A DNA stretch of 64,000 nt from Effrenium voratum. Lineage: Eukaryota > Sar > Dinophyceae > Suessiales > Symbiodiniaceae. This document shows, piece after piece, positions 12,105 to 23,300 of this stretch (position 1 is the stretch's first letter; every line of letters starts with the position of its first letter). The stretch spans positions 212,501 through 276,500 of the forward strand of contig CAUJNA010003299.1 in assembly GCA_963377175.1 (NCBI GenBank), written 5' to 3'. The notes under the pieces were generated by a model, which did not search any database, had not been told where the DNA came from, and saw only the letters and a list, made by a program, of their open reading frames with translations. The position numbers and the translations under genes are program-made.

Positions 12105-12180
12105 CTCAGTCCGACCAGTGATTCCATTTCTCCGTGAAATCATGGACCCCCAAAAAAGGCTATGGGGAGGGGGGGCGCCC

Positions 12181-12262
12181 CCCCCCCCTTATGAAGCCCT
12201 TAATAGGGCCTTAAGGGCTTATCCTTGGGCTATCCTTGGGTTATCCAGGGATAGCCGATAGC
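12181..12262 (-). repeat. Dispersed repeat family R1, inverted copy
   Basis: The minus strand reads CTATCCCTGGATAA..GGATAAGCCCTTAAGGCC..TTAAGGG, matching 1719-1793 on the plus strand. Homopolymeric C/G runs flank it. Confidence 0.65.
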
Positions 12263-12779
12263 CCCCCCCCCCCCCGAAGATTCCATGACAGCCTCTCACC
12301 GGGATCCATAGGGCCCTTCCTCTCAAGGAAACTCACTTTCCATTGGCCCAGGAAATGCAACCAGAACCCTTTTGGGAGAGGAAAGACCTTTCCTTGGACC
12401 CACCCTCCTTTTGTTCTTGGAAATGTCCTGGGCCTAAAATGACAAACAAAAGGAAATACCAAGAACCCCGGACCCAGCCCAAGGCTGAGGTTCGTCTCAG
12501 TGTGAGTCATTTTAATGGACCTTCAATGGGAAACCACCTCAGAAGTTTGGGGCATTCTCCAGCTGTTGAGGAGGGAGGGTCAGCAGGACAAATGTAGAAC
12601 ACTCAGCCCTCCCCTGGTAGGTGCCAAATGACCACTCCACCAAACTCCACCAAAATTCAACCCAAACAAAACTGATAGAAGCCATCAACCCGACCGAATC
12701 CAGAGCAATTGCTCAAAGCTACCGTTTTGTGCGTGTGCCTTCCTATTCGTTTACCTGCATGTCGGCCTATTGATTTGTC

Positions 12780-13168
12780 TATCTACCAATCTGCCTGCCT
12801 ACTGATCCATGCATCTCTTTGAGCATCTGTGTATCTACTTGTCTGTCTCGCTATCTGTCTATCCGTCTGTCCATCTGCGCATCTGTACATCTATCCACTT
12901 ATGTATTATCTACCTACCTACCTGCCTGCCTACCTATCTGCTTATTCTGATTCAATCTATCTACCAACCTACCTATCTACCTACCTACCTATTTATCAAT
13001 CTCACCTATTTATCAAGTCGAGCTAGACCTATCCATCTATCTGTTCGTATCCAAGAGAATCTAATCTAACCGATACATCTCTCTATCTCTGCCTATCTTG
13101 CGCCCTTCTGTCTATCTACCAGTCACTCCTATCTAGCTATCTAGCTACCTAATCTATCTATTGTTTAG

Positions 13169-13212
<44 letters not shown>

Positions 13213-14045
13213 GCATCTATCAGTCTATCATTATATAATGCTATCACTGTAGCCCTCTACCTATCCATCTATCCATCTATCTATCCATCAAGCTATGTAC
13301 CGACCAATCTGTCTATCTTTTTTATCTGTTTCTTCTTTTCTCTCTCTTTTACTGATCTGTCAATCTCATCTGTATACCTCTGTTCATCTGCCTGTCTCTG
13401 TCCATCCGTTTTACTATCTATGTATCTATCTATCGATCTATCTATCTATCTACCTGATGCATTCTAATCCGCCTAGTATACTCGAACCTAAACGATCTAC
13501 CTAATCTAATCTAGTCGATCCACCTACCTATCTCATCTAACTTGATTTGACCTAGTCTAATCCATTACTAATCTAATCTAACCCAAGCTGTCCACACATC
13601 CATATGTCTATCCACCTATCCATCTATCTACCTATCTGATCTCAGCTGCCCACGTAATCTAATCTTAGCTGATCTAATCTAGTCGAATCTAATCTATCTA
13701 TCTTATCTAGACAAATATCTGAGCTATATACCAACCTGTCTATCTATGAATTTATCTTTCCATTGATCTATCCACCTATCGTTCGAGAGAAAGACAATTA
13801 AACCGAGACCTAGATACATGAAACATCAGGAGATACATAGACACATATAAACACAAATGCATAGGACTAGATAGATAGACAAATAGAAATACATATAGGT
13901 ACGTAGATAGAAGGATGAACAACGGATCGATCAATAAATATAGAGACGCCTATGGAACCTATCTGTGCGTTGGTCTGTCTGTCGATCTATCTACCTATCG
14001 CTCCTATCTATCTGTCTGTCTATCTTCTATTTATCCGTATGTCAG
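12780..14045 (+). repeat. 1.3-kb CTAT/CTAC-type degenerate microsatellite
   Basis: Most of the interval is built from CTAT, CTAC, CTGT and TCTAA words. A pure ATCT run lies at 13170-13212, and complementary GATA words at about 13800-13940. It is heavily mutated except for the pure core. Its translations are low-complexity and not genes. Confidence 0.88.
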
Positions 14046-14167
14046 TCTGTCCGTCTACAAGCAGTGGTTGAGGGTGCTGGCAGGGACTGGGGCATGTCTC
14101 AATTCCACGTCGATGGTCATGGCTTCCTTCAAAGGAATCCTTTTGCTGCTCTGGAATCCCGTTTGGA

Positions 14168-14206
14168 TTGATGATGATGATGATGCTGATGATGATGATG
14201 ATGATC
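14168..14206 (+). repeat. (GAT)n run
   Basis: About twelve GAT units with one GCT interruption; intronic simple sequence. Confidence 0.85.
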
Positions 14207-14317
14207 AAACGACCAAAATATATGGCACGGAGCCTTGGCTTTGCATTCCGGCACTCAGGGGGGAGGTCTGGGAAATCAAACCTGTCTTCAGTGCTTATTG
14301 CTTAGATGTAAATGTGC

Positions 14318-14334
14318 TATATATATATATATAT
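14318..14334 (+). repeat. (TA)n run
   Basis: About eight TA dinucleotides; simple sequence. Confidence 0.8.
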
Positions 14335-14756
14335 CAATGCGCATACTGCGACATATATCATCAACATTAGGACCAACTGCTGTCACGCAACTGGTAATGG
14401 GGGTTGTGCTGAATGCACATAATGTATGCGTACGCCTTACATTCAGAGCGGATGTTCCGCAAAGCCCAGTATTTGTCCTCTTCATCAGTTCATGGTGGAC
14501 CTTTGTTTGTCCCTAAAAAACCCACAACCTGACCATCATTGTAGCCCGCGTATTTGCGGTCCAAGACACCCCTAGGGTCGTACGACTAACTTGAGATACA
14601 CCAGGGTGAAAGCAATTGGCACAGCTCCCTGTGTGTACAGGACATGACTAAACCAAAATGGGTTGCAATGGTGTCGCTGGACCCTCAAACTACCCGTTGA
14701 AATTGATTTGCTATGAAACTATGGGAGATGTCCAATGTTGAAGGGTTTGAGGGCAG

Positions 14757-14863
14757 AAATGGGTGTCTTTTTTTAGGGGAGCCCCAAAATGTCTGTTTTC
14801 CGAATGTTTTCCCGTTGAAACCACCAAGCAAGCGGTACCCCAAAAAAGACACACCCATTTTGG
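14757..14863. mobile_element. R13 MITE-like family, copy 1
   Basis: The ends are inverted: AAATGGGTGTCTTTTTTT at the left, and a complement of AAATGGGTGTGTCTTTTTTG at the right. Relatives are at 17544-17640 and 25627-25720, with a looser one near 29190-29262. It is non-coding. Confidence 0.65.
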
Positions 14864-15184
14864 AAGTTCTCAAAATGTCGGACCCCCTTTAGTTTCGTTG
14901 AAGGAAACCAAAAGGAAGCCAACCATTTGGGGGACCGCCATTCTGAGAAACCCCTAGTTGCTTAAACCCGCTTTGAGAGCCCTTCCTGAGGGGACTGGCC
15001 CAAAACGAATAAACGCCTTGCTTGCCACTAAAAAGGTCTCCCAAAAAGTACAAAGTCCAACTCACCCACCCACCCAACCGACTTGTTTCCCCAACTACTT
15101 CTCACTCCCAAGTCTTCCACCCACCCAAACCCAACCGCCCTTGGACCGTCCCGAGCTGAGTCCCGCAGTCCCTGAGTCCCGCGC

Positions 15185-15245
15185 CAGGAAGGGTGGAGGA
15201 GCTCCGGCCCGCGCCGAGCCCGGCGCCGAGGCCGCGGAGCCCGGC
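15185..15245 (-). CDS. Repeat protein, micro-exon 18
   Basis: A 61-nt exon: G completing Arg-12, PGSAASAPGSAR and AGAPPPFL. The acceptor is GCCCCAG. It ends at position 8 at a GC donor (CTG then GCGCGG). Exon 19 begins with D at position 9, giving PPPFL then DLVH. Confidence 0.72.
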
Positions 15246-16794
15246 CTGGGGCTTCCGGTGACTTCCGCTTTGACCCCAAAATCCCAGTGGACCTCGGTGT
15301 CCCCAAGTCTCTCTTAACAAAATCCAAGTGAGCCGAGTGGATCCCAGGCCAAACCCTCCCCCCTCCCCCCCCCAAACAAAAAGTGGGCTTGGCACCAAAC
15401 AACTTGTCCCAGATATGGTTACGTACTGCTCCAGAGAACAAACATGCCCAGAAACTCCGGGAGCAAGACTGGGGGATGTTCAGTCCAGCAAGAGGTGCAA
15501 GTGCCTGGTGAGGATTTACTTCGATCCCTTTGGCCATCATAAGGAATCAAAAACCTGGGCTTCCCTCAGATGCCCCGCTAAAAGATTAACCTTTAGTGGG
15601 TTGAATGGAAACTACCACTAAACACTAAAAGGCTAAAAAGCAAAGGGATGGCTGGGAGCCACCAAGCTCCTCAGAAGCTACCAAGGAACCGTCTGAGAAA
15701 GGATCATGTTGAGAGTGTCGCTATCGCAAAACACACAAGAAATCGACCATGGGAGTGCGGGTGGTTTCGCGTCAAAGAAAGATGACGAGCAAAAGGTATA
15801 CCGGCCACAAGAGGACGAGGCAAAATGTCTCCTGGCGTTTTTGGGAGACGTGTTTTGTGAGTTCTTCAGGACCCTCCCAAACAAAACCAAACTACCAATA
15901 ATTTTGGCCAGTGACAAGAATCAAACTGAACTGCTAGTTTCCATCCAACTAAACGGACACCTTGTTCCATGTCCCCTTATCCTTGAGATGATTGAAGCCA
16001 CCTTTTCGGAGAAGTATAAGGGGCTGTCAGTGTTCCTTTGCCTCACCAAACCGGTGGAGCAAGGCATATTATGTTTGTTGAACAACCCTCACCTGGGTCA
16101 ACAAATATGAGGGTTCACTCGAGGGACTTGTTTCCGCCATGTGGAGAAAGCTTCCACCTGTCCCGCCAAAGTTGTTTGGCACCGGAGGGCGGGGAAACAA
16201 CAAACACCTTGTCTCTACCAGCCTAAGATGGCTGTGGCTCAAAATTAAACAGCAGGTGTTACGCAGGTGTTGGTCCATGTTTCCACTTACCAGGGCTCCA
16301 TTTTGGTACCAGTTTTTTGAGCCGCAGCCGAAGGCCTGAGATCTTTGGAGGGTAAATCCATGAAATTCAAGGGGTCCCGGGGTTTCAAGTACCAAACATT
16401 TTGGCGCCGTACCGTATGTGTTTGTTCACTTTTCCGGGTTACGGGAATGTCTAACGGACCATTGCCAAGCCAAAATACTGAATCCCCAACCCAAAACGGC
16501 CCCTTCCGGAGGCTTGAAAACCAGGTGAAAGCCGTGGCGGCGGACGGCTTTCTTTCTCTCACTGGACAACCTGGAGCATGGTTGCCTTCCTCTCGTTTTT
16601 TTTTTGGAAACCACCCCTTTTGTTGTCCCCTCATCTTCATCAAACGTGAAGCAGCCACATCCCACCAACTTCAAAACCCCACAAAAAACACCTTTCCACG
16701 AAGATTCCTGACCAGTCTCAGTGGTTCGCGCCGGGTTTCGGTGGCTTCCTCGGCTTGAAACCGAACGTCCGGTTTCGCTCGGATGCGCTGCCGC
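15246..16794 (-). other. Intron 17 (GC-AG, 1549 nt)
   Basis: The donor is GC and the acceptor GCCCCAG. It holds repeat R2 copy 15557-15670. A plus-strand open frame of 134 codons (15706-16110) has no recognisable domain and is treated as chance. Confidence 0.6.
15557..15670 (+). repeat. Dispersed repeat family R2, copy 1
   Basis: It aligns with 50310-50430: CCCTCAGAT-CCCCGCTAAAAG, ATGGAAACTACCAC, AAACACTAAAAGG, GGGATGGCTGG and GCCACCAAG. Confidence 0.7.
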
Positions 16795-16927
16795 CTGGCG
16801 AGGCCTTGCGGCGGCGGCGCGGCGCCCGGCTGCAGAAAGTCCGGCGCCGGCACAGCCGGGCCCACGCGAGCGGGGCTGCGGGGGGAGGTGGACGGCCCCG
16901 ACTTCACAAAGTCCGCCGCAGCTGGGC
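16795..16927 (-). CDS. Repeat protein, micro-exon 17
   Basis: This 133-nt exon begins GC (completing Ser-4), then PAAADFVK, SGPSTSPRSPAR, VGPAVPAPDFLQ, PGAAPPPQGLA and AG of Arg-12. The acceptor is CCCCGAG and the donor GC. Exon 18 continues G (AGG) and PGSAASAPGSAR. It is very GC-rich. Confidence 0.78.
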
Positions 16928-17446
16928 CTCGGGGCGATGTTTGTTAGGGCAAAAACCCCTGCCTGGATCGCCAGTGGCGATCTTTCTTTTCTTTCCCATG
17001 CACTTTACCCCAACCAACAGTGACTGCAAAAAGCAGCAACTTGGCTATCTAGGTGGGCTTTTTGTATGGGTGTGTCATTTGCAAGGACCCCCAAAGTCCC
17101 ATGTCAGCTTCCCCCGAATTGGTGGTTTGGATTGGTGGTTTGGTGATTCAGGGCCGGACCACCCCCTTTGCCCCATGTTATCCTCTACACCCAGGCTTCA
17201 AATCCAATCCAAACCAATCCAAACCACACTGTTGCATGACCATGAGCTTTCATTTTGGCTTTCCTTAGCAACTTGCTAGTGCTCAGTAGGCAATGAGGGA
17301 ATGAACCTGGGGATGCCCGAAAGGACACCACCGGTTGGATAGTTTATAAGGGTCATTCCATTTGTCATTCCCTGCCGATTTCGAAAACCCCAGCCAGGCA
17401 GCCCACAACGGGCAACAAAAACCACGGGGTGCTCGCTCCGAGGCAC
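16928..17446 (-). other. Intron 16 (GT-AG, 519 nt)
   Basis: The donor is GTGCCT and the acceptor CCCCGAG. It contains repeat R5 copy 17280-17376. No gene was recognised. Confidence 0.55.
17280..17376 (+). repeat. Dispersed repeat family R5, copy 1
   Basis: TGCTCAGTAGGCAATGAGG at the left and GTCATTCCCT at the right match the ends of 19383-19468; the middles differ. Confidence 0.55.
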
Positions 17447-17508
17447 TTGGCTCAGGCCGCTGAATGCCCACCAAGGAGGACGCAAAACCCGGCCCGGAGA
17501 GGCTTCGC
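17447..17508 (-). CDS. Repeat protein, micro-exon 16
   Basis: A 62-nt exon: G completing Ala-7, RSLSG, PGFASSLVGIQR, PEP and one base of Ser-4. The acceptor is TTTCTCAG and the donor GT (GTGCCT). Exon 17 supplies GC to make AGC. This is the most diverged of the micro-exons but fits both neighbours. Confidence 0.65.
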
Positions 17509-17996
17509 CTGAGAAACTCTCCGCTTTGGCGCTTTTCAATGTGTCTCTTTCTTCGGGGACCCCTCCAAATGCTGTGGTGGTCCTGGCGGTTTCCCTGAAA
17601 CCACCCCAACAGGTACCCTCAAAAAAACAAACAACACCCCGCCAATAGGTCTCTAAACTAACGCTTCGTGCTGGATTCCCTTTAAATACCAACCAACGGG
17701 GGTCCGTTGTGCTCAATTCCGCTTGGCCCAATCTTTGGATTTTTGTCAGAATTGACGGCCAGGGGCGCCCGAAAAGGCTCTGATCGAGCTCGGTCTCGAA
17801 GCTCTTATCGGCCTGACTTCTCTAAGGACTTACAATCAAGCACCCTCGCATTTCACCCTTGAGAAATCACTTGAAACAGTCACAAGTTAGTCACTTGAGG
17901 ATAACAACACAAAGGAAACGAAAAGGGGCACAGGGCCTTTAAAGTGTGCTTGCCGCCCGCACCCAGTTCCGCGTCTCATGTTCTTCGCCCAGCTGC
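17509..17996 (-). other. Intron 15 (GC-AG, 488 nt)
   Basis: The donor is GC and the acceptor TTTCTCAG. The right part of an R13-like element (17544-17640) lies here. Nothing else is seen. Confidence 0.55.
17544..17640. mobile_element. R13 MITE-like family, copy 2
   Basis: It shares GGTTTCCCTGAAACCACC, GGTACCCTCAAAAAAAC and the ACACCCC end with 14757-14863 and 25627-25720. It lies wholly within intron 15, 36 bp upstream (in gene sense) of exon 16. Confidence 0.5.
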
Positions 17997-18058
17997 GCCA
18001 AAAGCGTCGGGCCATAGCGAGACATGCCGTAGGCTGAGGAGAGAGAGCCCGAACGGAC
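17997..18058 (-). CDS. Repeat protein, micro-exon 15
   Basis: A 62-nt exon: V-R, the class C unit SGSLSSAYGMSR, YGPTLL and two bases of Ala-7. The acceptor is AAATCAG and the donor GC. The join to exon 16 gives YGPTLLA then RSLSG, exactly in register. Confidence 0.72.
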
Positions 18059-18689
18059 CTGATTTCCCAACACCGAGCGAGCGCGCTCGCTTTCTATATC
18101 TCATGGGGTAGAATTCATGCACAGCTAAGCAGACTGTGGGCAGAAGCAGGAAGAAATCACCAACTGGAAATAAAGAGAATTCACCTAGCAAAGAACCTTC
18201 AGTGAAGTTGCTAGTTTTATCTTGAGTTGGGTGACGCTGATGAGTTCTAACAAACGGGTCCTATCGCTCATGAGTGCATTGCCCAGGAATCGTCCAAGCT
18301 TGTTGGTTACCACTAAAACGGTCCTCCCAACAAGGATCAAGTCCATGCAGGAACTCGAGTGAGAGTGAGGTCGATACAATTTGTCCCTGACAAAGAAAGA
18401 AGGGATGTACGATGAATACCAGGCTTTCCAAACTTTTTTAGCTGGAATAGTCACACCTAAGAAATGTCCAAACGAGTTTACTTCAAACAATCCCACCTAC
18501 ACTTGCGAACAAGTATGAGAAGCCTTGTACTGCGATAGACGTAAGCGCGTCTCACTTTCGCAGGGCAAAGAGCAGCAGCAGGTGAATAGTTCATGCTGCA
18601 AGAAACCAACATGCTACTTACAGCCAAAGCGCTCTCAGGAATGGATCGTGCCATCTTGCCGGCGCAAGCATTTAAACGTTTACCTGCCA

Positions 18690-18785
18690 TATGGCCATGG
18701 GTCAAAATCAAAATCGAATCCCCAGTGAACATCCCAATCCACACTAAAATAGGTTCTAAAATGGGCACCTACCCCAAAAAATGGT
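18690..18785 (+). repeat. Dispersed repeat family R3, copy 1
   Basis: It aligns over nearly its full length with 30173-30279. Conserved blocks include CCCCAGTGAACATC and ACTAAAATAGGTTCTAAAAT. Confidence 0.75.
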
Positions 18786-18885
18786 ACCATTGGTTTTGAC
18801 CCACAGCCATATCCTTCCTTTTGCTTTTGCCTCAGATCCTGTCTGATGATTGCCTGTCCGAACTTGGCTAGGTGGTTAAACGCGC

Positions 18886-19085
18886 GCTGTGTGTGTGTGT
18901 GTGATTGTGTGTGTGTGTGTGGTTGTTGTTCCTTGTGTTCGTGTGTGGGTGTGTTGGCGTCTCTTTGTGTTTGTGTCCCTGTGTTTGTTTGCCCTTGTGT
19001 TTGTGTGCTTGTGTTTGTGTGCTTGTGTTTGTGTGTGGTTGCGTGTGCTTGTGTTTCTGGGGCCTGTGTGTGTGTGTGCTAGTGT

Positions 19086-19117
<32 letters not shown>

Positions 19118-19257
19118 CTGCCTGCCTGCTTGCTTGCTTGCTTGCTTGTTTGTTGTTTGCTTGTTTGCGTGTTTGCCTGCTTGCCCGATTGTTTGCTTGT
19201 TCGATTGATTGTTTGTTGTTATGGTGTTTGCGTGGGTTGGTGTGTGTGTGTGTGTGC
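18886..19257 (+). repeat. TG and TTGC microsatellite block
   Basis: Degenerate (TG)n/(TTTGTG)n at 18886-19080, (CTTG)n with CCTG interruptions at about 19087-19148, and (GT)n at 19237-19257. Low-complexity frames on both strands here are not genes. Confidence 0.88.
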
Positions 19258-19382
19258 GCAGCATGCCAACACAATAAGTCATAGAACATTCACCAAACGC
19301 TTTGGCTGCTATTGCTTGCATGAGCTCAAACTACCCTTGAAAATAGCAAGTCACCCACCATTTGGACCCAATATCTAGTTTG

Positions 19383-19468
19383 TGCTCAGCAGGCAATGAG
19401 GCAATGACTCCTATAAGCCATCCATGGTTTCCTTTAAGGAAATTCCCAGGTTCAGTCCCTCATTCCCT
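19383..19468 (+). repeat. Dispersed repeat family R5, copy 2
   Basis: It begins TGCTCAGCAGGCAATGAGG like 17280-17376. It ends with CCCAGGTTCAGTCCCTCATT, which is nearly the complement of the left part of the other copy. The ends of this copy are therefore partly inverted repeats, MITE-like. Confidence 0.6.
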
Positions 19469-19534
19469 ACTTGTCGCACCAGCAAGCTCGGCAGCGGGAC
19501 GTTTGGGGCAGGCAACTTGTGCTGTCCAAGGCGC

Positions 19535-19658
19535 CGTGTTCTTCGCTAGCAGCAAAGCCTCCGGATGCAGAAGGTCCGACGCCACCGCCACGGAGCCCGG
19601 CCGCACCAGAGACCGCACAGACGAAGAGGCGCCGGTGTAAGCAGAGTCGAGGGCTGAC
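19535..19658 (-). CDS. Repeat protein, micro-exon 14
   Basis: A 124-nt exon: G completing Ser-5, SALDSAY, TGASSSVRSLVR, PGSVAVASDLLH and PEALLLAKNT. The acceptor is CTCGAG. It ends at position 10 at a GC donor (ACG then GCGCC). Exon 15 continues with V-R (positions 11-12). Confidence 0.75.
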
Positions 19659-20330
19659 CTCGAGCGCCAAGACCAAGACAGGGCCCTTTGACCCCCCAGC
19701 CTCAAATAAGATCAAATTTCAGGTGTGCTGGGGAGTCAAACCTCAACCAGCTGACCAAGGATTCCATTTCGCTGTGTGGTAGGCAAGCATGGCACCATAG
19801 CATGCACATCAAAAGCCAAAGAAAAACCGCTGGTTGCCTACTATAGGGGTGACTGGGACCCACTGGGTGAGGTGACCTAGAAAAACAAACCAGGCCCACA
19901 ATCCAAATGCCTAGTCTAAACTCCTTTGGCGTTGAAAGTTGAAATGTACTCCCAATCAACCAGTTCATTCCCATCATGCTCAGGCTCATCTGATGCGTTG
20001 AGGTGGCCTTGCCATGCATGCATGTATACTATTCAACATGGCATAGAAAACCTATGCCTATACATGTGAACAATGCATACCTGCACACAGATTGTTACAT
20101 CAAGCCCCCCATGTGCGTCAATTCCAAGCCTGCGTTAAAGGGGGCAGGGCACGCGAGATAAAAGTAGCATGGGTCATACCCCATCAAAGCCATTGTAAGT
20201 CCCGCCTTGCCGGGTTGTAACGTGTTGTAGCCCTCCACATGCCACCCTTCAAAGCTTGGCCTCTCCATCAAAGCCATTGTAAGTCCCCATGTCGTGGCCC
20301 AACTCCCTTGGCATCGCTTGGCTTCCGGGC
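19659..20330 (-). other. Intron 13 (GC-AG, 672 nt)
   Basis: The donor is GC and the acceptor CTCGAG. It carries a 23-bp direct repeat (20181-20203 and 20265-20287). Nothing else is seen. Confidence 0.6.
20181..20287 (+). repeat. 23-bp direct repeat pair
   Basis: CCATCAAAGCCATTGTAAGT plus CCC occurs at 20181-20203 and again at 20265-20287, 84 bp apart and identical. The second copy lies 44 bp from the exon 13 donor. It could be a duplication footprint. Confidence 0.85.
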
Positions 20331-23300
20331 GAAGTTGGGTCCAGGCGCGTAGTGCCGCTGATCAACGGCGGCGCCTCTGTCTGGCCGAAGCTTCGCGCGG
20401 AGGGGGGCAGTCCCGGGTACAAAAAGTCCAGCGCTGACACGGTGGGGCTGAGGCGCGCGAGGCTGCGTAGAGGCGAGGAGGCACCCAAGAACGTGGCGTC
20501 CGAAACGGACGAACTGAGGCCCAGACGCTGCAAGCCGCAGGCGGAAAGAGACAGCTCGAAGTGGGCAAAGCTGTGGGTGGAAGGCGGGAAGCCCGGGTGC
20601 AAGAAGTCCAGGGTGGAGGGATTAAAGCCCAACCTCGCAATGCTGCGGGTGGGCACCAAGGGACCAGGTGCAGACATGTCGGGTGAAGAGGGTGGAAGGT
20701 CAAGACGAGACAGTTTGAAGGCAAAGGAAGAGGAGCCAAGGCGAGCCATGCTGTGCAGAGATGTCAAAGCGCCTGAATGGAGGAAGTCGAGGGCTGAAAG
20801 AGGCACACCCGAGCGCGCGAAGCTGCGTGGAAGCAGGGACGAGCCCACATGCATGTGATCCAGCAGGGAAGCCACCAATCCTGCTTGGGCAGGGCTGTGC
20901 ATGGGCAAAGACGAGTCTGGGTGCAAGGGATCGGGCACTGAAACTGCCAAGTCCAAACATGCGCGGCTTCGGGCGGGAAGCAATGAGCCTGGATGCAGGA
21001 AGTCGGGGGCTAGCAGGCCAAAGCCCGTTCGCGCCATGCTTTGCAAGGACAAGGAGCTCTCCAAGTGGCAGCATTCTGTGACTGACAGGGCGAATGCCAA
21101 GCCCGAGCATGACAGGCCGGAAACCAAAGTTGCAGATCCACAACAAACAGAAGATCTCACCAGTGGGGAGGACCCCGGGTGAAGGAAGTCCAACACGAAA
21201 ATGGCCAGGCCCAGATACTTAACGCTCCGGGGCGATGGCGGGCTGTCCGGGGGCACAGGATCCAAGGTCGACGTAGGCACCTCCAATTTGGCGACTCCCA
21301 TGGGCAATGCTGACAGGCCTGGCCGTGCAAAGGCGCGTGCAGGCGGGCTCGGGCCGAGGCGCAAGTAGTCCAAAGTCGGAGCCGCTAGACCGATGCGTGC
21401 AGGTGAGTGCAAGGACAGGGACAGCGCCAGATGCGCGAGATCCGACACCGCGGCGGCCGGGCCCGAACGCACAGAGTTCCGGGGCGGCAAGGAGAAGCCT
21501 GCCTGGACAAAGTCCGAGGTAGACATAGGAACGCCCAGACGGCCCAGACCAAAGGCAAAGGATGCGACGTCTGCTTGGCTGAGAGACCTCAACAGCACCA
21601 AGAAGCCAGGGTGGAGAAGGTCAGGGGCTAAAACCGTCAATGCAGGTTGGGTAGGAGATCGCATCGACAGCAGGCTGCCAGGGTGTACAGAGTCAAGCAC
21701 CAGTACCGTGAACCCTGGCTGGGCGAGGCTTTGGGGCGATGAGGGCGAGCCCGTCATGACACAATCCGGCGCTGGCGAGGGCGGTCTCGTGCGACCGAGG
21801 CTAAAGGCGGAAACTGCCGAGCCGACGCGGGTGGAGGACTGCAAGGGCAACATCGAGCCCAACCTCAAGTGATCAATGGTTGGCATCGCCGCACCCGCCT
21901 AAGCAGAGCTGCGGGTTGGCGAGAACAAGCCGAGGTGCAAAAGGTCCGGTGCTAGTGCCGCTGGCTCCAAGTGTGCCGTGCTCCTCAAGGGCGAAGCGCT
22001 TCCCATTTGCACGAAGTCCAGGATGGAAGGCGTCAGGTCGAACCTGGCGCAGCTGAAGGCCGAGGAGGCGGAGCCCAGGCTGCTGAAGCTTTGGGTTGGC
22101 GTGGCGGAGTCCAGGGACAAGTGGTCAGCCGCAGGCGTGGCCAAGCCGGAGCGCGCGAAGCTGCGGAGCAAGGGTGATGGGCCTAAGATCGCAGAGTCGA
22201 TGACTGGCAGGTTGAACATAGGGCCAAAGCGTGCGACGCCGAAGAGCAACATGCACGGCCCGATGCGTGCGAGGTTCCGGATTGGCAAGGCGCTGCCCGG
22301 GTGCAAGGAGTCAGGAGCCAAAGCCGCGGACTCCAAGCGGCTCAAGCTGCGGGTTAACAGTGGAGAGCCCAAATGCAAAAGGTCCATAACCAGCAGCAGC
22401 GGCCCCGTGTGGGAGCAGGAGCATACGGGGAAGGCCGGACTGAGGCGTGTAGAGCACCGGGTTGGCATGGAGAGCCCAGGCCGCAAGTGGTCCGAAATCA
22501 ACGCTGCCGGGCCGGCGCGGGCCAGGTGTTGCGCCAAAAGCAAGGACCCCGGGTGCACGAGATCAGTGGCCAGCAGCGGCACACCCAACCGCGCGTTCGC
22601 GAAGAGGCTGAAAGGTGGGCCGGGAGCGGCGGGCGCCCTGGCAGGCAGAATGGGCCCAAAGCGAGCCTTGCCCAAGACCGAGAAGCCAGAGCCTATTTGG
22701 CCAATCGACCGCAAAGGCGAGGGGGGGCCCAAGTGCAGGGAGTCCGGCACCAAAGGCGCCAAGCCCACGCGTGCAGCGCTGCGCATGGAGAAGGTCGGGC
22801 CAGGGTGCAAGAGGTCCGAAACTGATGAGGCGGCACCCAGGCGAGAATAGCTGCGAGGCGAAATCAAGGAAGCAGGATGCACAAAGTCCAAGGTCGGCAC
22901 CGGAAAGCCTACGCGCAGACTCCCAAAGGCCAGCAGCGGCGGCCCCATGCGCGCGGGCTGCCGCGAAGAGGGCGCCAAACCCAAATGCAGGAAGTCCGGC
23001 ACTGGAGTAGCAGCGCCCGAATGTGCACGAGCTCGGGGCAAAGGCGAAGAGCCCAGGAAGGCGACGTCCGAGGCCGGCGTCGGAGGCCCCAAGCGGGCGC
23101 CGCCGGAGGCGGAGGATGGCAAACCCGGGCGTGCAACCGAGCGCACGGGAAGCGAGGAGCCAGTGCGCAAGTGGTCTGTGGCTGACGCGGCTGGGTCCAG
23201 GTGCAAGGGGCTGTGCGAGGAGGGCGAAAGGCCTGGGTCCACAAAGTCCGAGGCGGGCGGTGTGGCATCAGAGTTCGTCCTGCTGGATACAGAAACAGTC

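Larger units (their letters stand above)
12105..15184 (-). other. Intron 18 (GC-AG, 3080 nt)
   Basis: This is the longest intron. The donor is GC and the acceptor GGACTGAG. It is dominated by a CTAT-type microsatellite (12780-14045), with GAT and TA runs, a MITE-like R13 element and an inverted R1 repeat. No gene was recognised. Confidence 0.6.
18059..19534 (-). other. Intron 14 (GC-AG, 1476 nt)
   Basis: The donor is GC and the acceptor AAATCAG. It contains the TG/TTGC tracts 18886-19257, repeat R3 (18690-18785) and repeat R5 (19383-19468). No gene was recognised. Confidence 0.6.

Noticed and set aside
15706..16110. 134-codon plus-strand frame with balanced composition
   Set aside because: No recognisable motif, no flanking exons, and it lies in an intron of the giant gene. 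Chance cannot be excluded, so it is not called.
21899..21901. Treating the stops at 21899, 37384 and 61413 as borders between separate tandem genes
   Set aside because: Frame and 12-residue register continue without a gap across each stop. No terminator, start context or spacer is present.
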